From: Tritrichomonas musculus
Lineage: Eukaryota > Parabasalia > Tritrichomonadida > Tritrichomonadidae
Direction of reading: 5' to 3'
Length of the DNA stretch: 64,000 nt
Assembly (NCBI GenBank): GCA_039105265.1
Contig: JAPFFF010000009.1
Location: 3,596,001-3,660,000, forward strand
The translations under genes were made by a program, and so were the position numbers. This document shows, piece after piece, positions 61,316 through 64,000 of this stretch. Within the stretch, counting starts at the first letter, position 1, and each line of letters starts with the position of its first letter. The notes under the pieces were generated by a model, which did not search any database, was not told the DNA's origin, and worked only from the letters and a program-made list of their open reading frames with translations.

Positions 61316-61768
61316 TTAGCTTTTAATATTCTTTTCTATTTTTTCTTTTATGTCTTCTATATCTTTTATGAAATCTTTTGAATTACTTACCCAAGAGCAA
61401 TGATTTGTGATGATTTCATTTATTGATTTAATTATATTGGGCTGAATTAGCATATAATTCCATAAAATGTTCCTACAAATGCGATTTAATTTGAATTTAA
61501 CACGGCTTTTTAATTTATTTAATAAATTATAATCAACAAGTTTATCGAGAAACAATGATTTCCTTCCGGAGTCAAACATATACTTATTAAAGATTTTATC
61601 AACGTTTTCCAATTCATTACATCCATTTATTAAGAGAGCCTGACAATAAGGTTCAACAACCAAGTATATCTTTCTACCATCTTCTGTTTTGCTGTTTTTA
61701 ATTGCATTGATTAGAAACTTGAGATCTTTGGAGTAATAAGGGGCAGTATTTGGTATTAGATAGCACAT
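61316..61768 (-). CDS. Unknown 150-residue protein, copy 1 of a tandem pair
   Basis: Starts MCYLIPNTAPYYSKDL and is helical, Lys/Asn/Ile-rich, with no signal peptide or membrane segment. It is about three-quarters identical to the copy at 62586-63041 over the N-terminal 100 residues and identical in the last ~52 (from NILWNYMLIQPNIIKS). TCATT on the minus strand at 61776-61780 is 8 bases before the ATG and is conserved in both copies. I do not recognise the family. Conservation of the frame in two diverged copies supports a real gene. Confidence 0.65.
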   Translation of the reverse strand: MCYLIPNTAPYYSKDLKFLINAIKNSKTEDGRKIYLVVEPYCQALLINGCNELENVDKIFNKYMFDSGRKSLFLDKLVDYNLLNKLKSRVKFKLNRICRNILWNYMLIQPNIIKSINEIITNHCSWVSNSKDFIKDIEDIKEKIEKNIKS

Positions 61769-61775
61769 CTTTAAA

Positions 61776-61780
61776 AATGA
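61776..61780 (-). promoter_or_regulatory. Putative initiator (TCATT), tandem gene copy 1
   Basis: Minus-strand ACATTCATTTTTAAAG then ATG. The word is conserved in position in the second copy. Confidence 0.45.
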
Positions 61781-62545
61781 ATGTTACCATATATTTTAAA
61801 TATTTTCCATTATTATCAAACAATTTTATTGGAAAAAAACAGTTTTTGAACAAAATTTGGAATCTGTTCATTCAATTTTAATGATAGATTCCAAAATGCA
61901 GATTTTTCATTCAATTTTTTTCAATTGAAAAAAGTACAAAATTTTGGAAAATCGCATTCAATTTTTTTCCCCCGACGGTTTAATAGAAAATGATATGAGT
62001 GTACTCATTTTTTTTGAAACTTCTCAATATTGAATCAACTCATAGAATATAAATTTCAATTGTGTATTTACCAGAAAAAGTTTTGGGCAAATTCCAAAAA
62101 CTTTGTCCTAAACGATCAAATCAAATATCTATGAAAAAAACTTTATATTTATATCAGATACTAATAGATTGCTTTTTCTTTCAATGATGTTTATCGATAA
62201 AATCTGATAACTGTTTTGTTCGTTATGATAATATAGACAATATTGTGAAAATTCCGAATATTTTCTCTCAAAACAAAAAAGTTAATGACATATTTATTTT
62301 CTCTCAAAATATATTTATTATTATTATTTTAATTGAAAAAGCTAGTGAAAATATTTTAATGTTTATTGGCCTTCAAAAAGTGGGCGAACGAGAATTTTAA
62401 ATTTTTTCATTTTTCGATTTTTAAAGTAAATTTAATGAACAAAGTAAGTCAAAATTCATAAAATTTTCCTCTAATTTAAAATATAAGTAAAATAAACGTT
62501 TTTTTTTTAATAAATAAATTCGTTTAAAAAATCTTTAGATATTTC
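61781..62545. other. Intergenic part of the tandem duplication
   Basis: The sequence resembles 63054-63745 in blocks (for example AAAAAGTTTTGG and ATCAGATACT), so it was copied together with the gene. No other gene seen. Confidence 0.55.
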
Positions 62546-62585
62546 GTGTATCCTTGAAAATGAAAATATCTAAAAGTTTTTTGGG

Positions 62586-63041
62586 TTAGCTTTTAATATT
62601 CTTTTCTATTTTTTCTTTTATGTCTTCTATATCTTTTATGAAATCTTTTGAATTACTTACCCAAGAGCAATGATTTGTGATGATTTCATTTATTGATTTA
62701 ATTATATTGGGCTGAATTAGCATATAATTCCATAAAATGTTCCTATGAACTTCATTAAATTTGCCTTTAACGTGATTTTTTAATTTGTTGAAGAAATTAT
62801 ATTCAACAAGAATATCGTAAAACAGTGATTTCCTTCTGGAGTCAAACTTATACTTATTAAAGATTTTTTCAATGTTTTCCAATTTATTACATCCTTTTAT
62901 CAAGAGAGCCTGATAATAAGGTTCAACCTCCAAGTAACACTTTCGACCATCTTCTTTTTTGCTGTTTTTAATTGTATTGATTAGAAACTTGAGATCTTTG
63001 GAGTAATAAGTGGCTGTCTTTGCTGTTATTGGATAGCACAT
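62586..63041 (-). CDS. Unknown 151-residue protein, copy 2 of a tandem pair
   Basis: Starts MCYPITAKTATYYSKDL. Same layout as the copy at 61316-61768, one residue longer. Differences are spread over residues 1-99 and absent from the last ~52. No domain recognised. Confidence 0.65.
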   Translation of the reverse strand: MCYPITAKTATYYSKDLKFLINTIKNSKKEDGRKCYLEVEPYYQALLIKGCNKLENIEKIFNKYKFDSRRKSLFYDILVEYNFFNKLKNHVKGKFNEVHRNILWNYMLIQPNIIKSINEIITNHCSWVSNSKDFIKDIEDIKEKIEKNIKS

Positions 63042-63048
63042 CTTTTAA

Positions 63049-63053
63049 AATGA
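63049..63053 (-). promoter_or_regulatory. Putative initiator (TCATT), tandem gene copy 2
   Basis: Minus-strand ACATTCATTTTAAAAG then ATG, 8 bases before the start; same position as in copy 1. Confidence 0.45.
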
Positions 63054-63745
63054 ATGTTAAATATATTTTTATTAATTTTCAAACAATTATTATGGAAAAA
63101 AACTGTTTTTGAACTAAAGAATCTGTTCATTCAATTTTAATTCTTCATATGAATAAACACAATCTTATATGTATATATACAAAATAATCATGCTTTTTTG
63201 ACATTTAATTTTTTCAGAATTAGCTCCCAAATTTGGACAACTTTGAATGTAATATAATTTAATTTCTTTTATCAAATTTTGAGATATAGAATTGTCATAC
63301 GGTGAACTATTATGCTATGCAAATTTTTTTTCATATGGCCACTTAACTTTTTCTATTGAAACAAAATTTTTATGGGAAATTTTCCAAAATTATTTATTTC
63401 AGGTTTTATTCATCCTTGCTCGTAATTTGGTTATTTGATTAGATCCAAAGCAAGTATGCCATTTTTTTAATTAATATTAATGAATTTAGGTTTCACTCTC
63501 CATAAAAATAATTATCATTTTTTTTTTGGTAACTTTTCAATATTGAATAAACTCATAGTATATAAATTTATATAGTGCATTTATCAGAAAAAGTTTTGGC
63601 CAAATTCAAAAAATTTTGTCCTAAATGGTCAAGTCAAATTTCTATGAAAAAAAAAAAAAAAAAAAAAAAATATATTTATATCAGATACTCATAGGTATCT
63701 TTTTCTTTCAATTATGTTTATTGATCTGATAACTGTTTTGAACAA

Positions 63746-64000
63746 TGCTAAATAATGATAAAATATGATTAAAAATATTTGAATCGATAAGCGGTTATTA
63801 ATAACGATCTGACTTAAAAGTATTTTAAAATAACGCATAAAAAACAATACTCTAAAAATTATTTTTCAGAGATTTTTATCAGAAAAGTGTGAAATAAAGG
63901 AGCAAAGATAACCCTTTTACGTACATTAAAAAACATAAAAATGCTTTTATATCTTATTATAAAATCAAGTAAAAACAAATTTTTATATATATATTAGTTC
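63746..64000. other. AT-rich sequence to the window end
   Basis: No gene or element recognised. Confidence 0.5.

Larger units (their letters stand above)
61276..62230. repeat. Tandem duplication, copy 1
   Basis: Repeated at 62546-63745, spacing 1270 bp. The first 200 bp (61276-61475) are identical to 62546-62745; the rest is diverged, including the upstream sequence of the gene in each copy. Confidence 0.82.
62546..63745. repeat. Tandem duplication, copy 2
   Basis: Matches 61276-62230. It is longer through extra sequence between about 63150 and 63500 and a long A run at 63647-63670. Confidence 0.8.

Noticed and set aside
1-64000. Retroelements, Polintons or other virus-like elements
   Set aside because: No reverse transcriptase, integrase, capsid or protein-primed polymerase motif was seen in any substantial frame.
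1-64000. Spliceosomal introns
   Set aside because: No gene needed one, and I found no convincing ACTAACACACAG-type 3' signal; ACTAACACAAATAA near 48109 lies in a 3' flank without a matching 5' site.

Overview
The window looks like a parabasalid (trichomonad) nuclear genome, most probably Tritrichomonas-like. Genes are single open frames with no visible introns. Intergenic DNA is very AT-rich. Two proteins carry the initiator-binding domain known from Trichomonas IBP39, and many starts have a TCAY(T/A) word a few bases upstream. The protein set also fits: a DUF3447-type ankyrin protein, a multi-pass cyclase-like protein, saposin-like proteins and a CFIm25 homologue. The species is inferred, not shown.

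Layout. 1-1219 is the 3' part of a MAK/MOK-type kinase gene. 1336-9850 is a complete-looking Mutator-like DNA transposon with an exact 9-bp target duplication (AATTTGTTA). Its terminal inverted repeats are huge and unequal (about 3.8 and 2.4 kb) and consist mainly of two minisatellites (61-bp and 60-bp units) flanking one DDE/SWIM transposase gene. 9851-14158 is gene-poor and holds two non-autonomous inverted-repeat elements (10919-12468 and 12477-12866). 14159-24132 has an IBD transcription factor, a large cyclase-like membrane protein and a beta-helix plus RING locus split by an apparent frameshift. 24378-25197 is another inverted-repeat element. 26217-37643 has a GH31 glucosidase, an ankyrin protein, a tRNA-Gly(TCC), a WD40 protein, a second IBD factor, a Rab GTPase and a Cdc25 phosphatase. 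38439-51040 has coiled-coil proteins, a ubiquitin protease, a polytopic membrane protein, a tubulin-ligase-like enzyme and the PP4 catalytic subunit. 51540-52500 is an odd ATC/TCGAT-rich degenerate repeat tract. 53865-60580 has a CK1 kinase, CFIm25, a saposin-like protein and an Spt5-like elongation factor. 61064-61159 is a tiny TA-flanked MITE, and 61276-63745 is a tandem duplication carrying two copies of an unknown 150-residue gene.

The genes are not arranged as an operon. Several concern gene expression (two IBD factors, Spt5, CFIm25) or cell-cycle and cytoskeletal control (MAK/MOK kinase, Cdc25, PP4, CK1, tubulin ligase), but neighbours lie on both strands and seem independent. The strongest unusual feature is the foldback-like Mutator element. 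All repeat counts and coordinates were made by eye.
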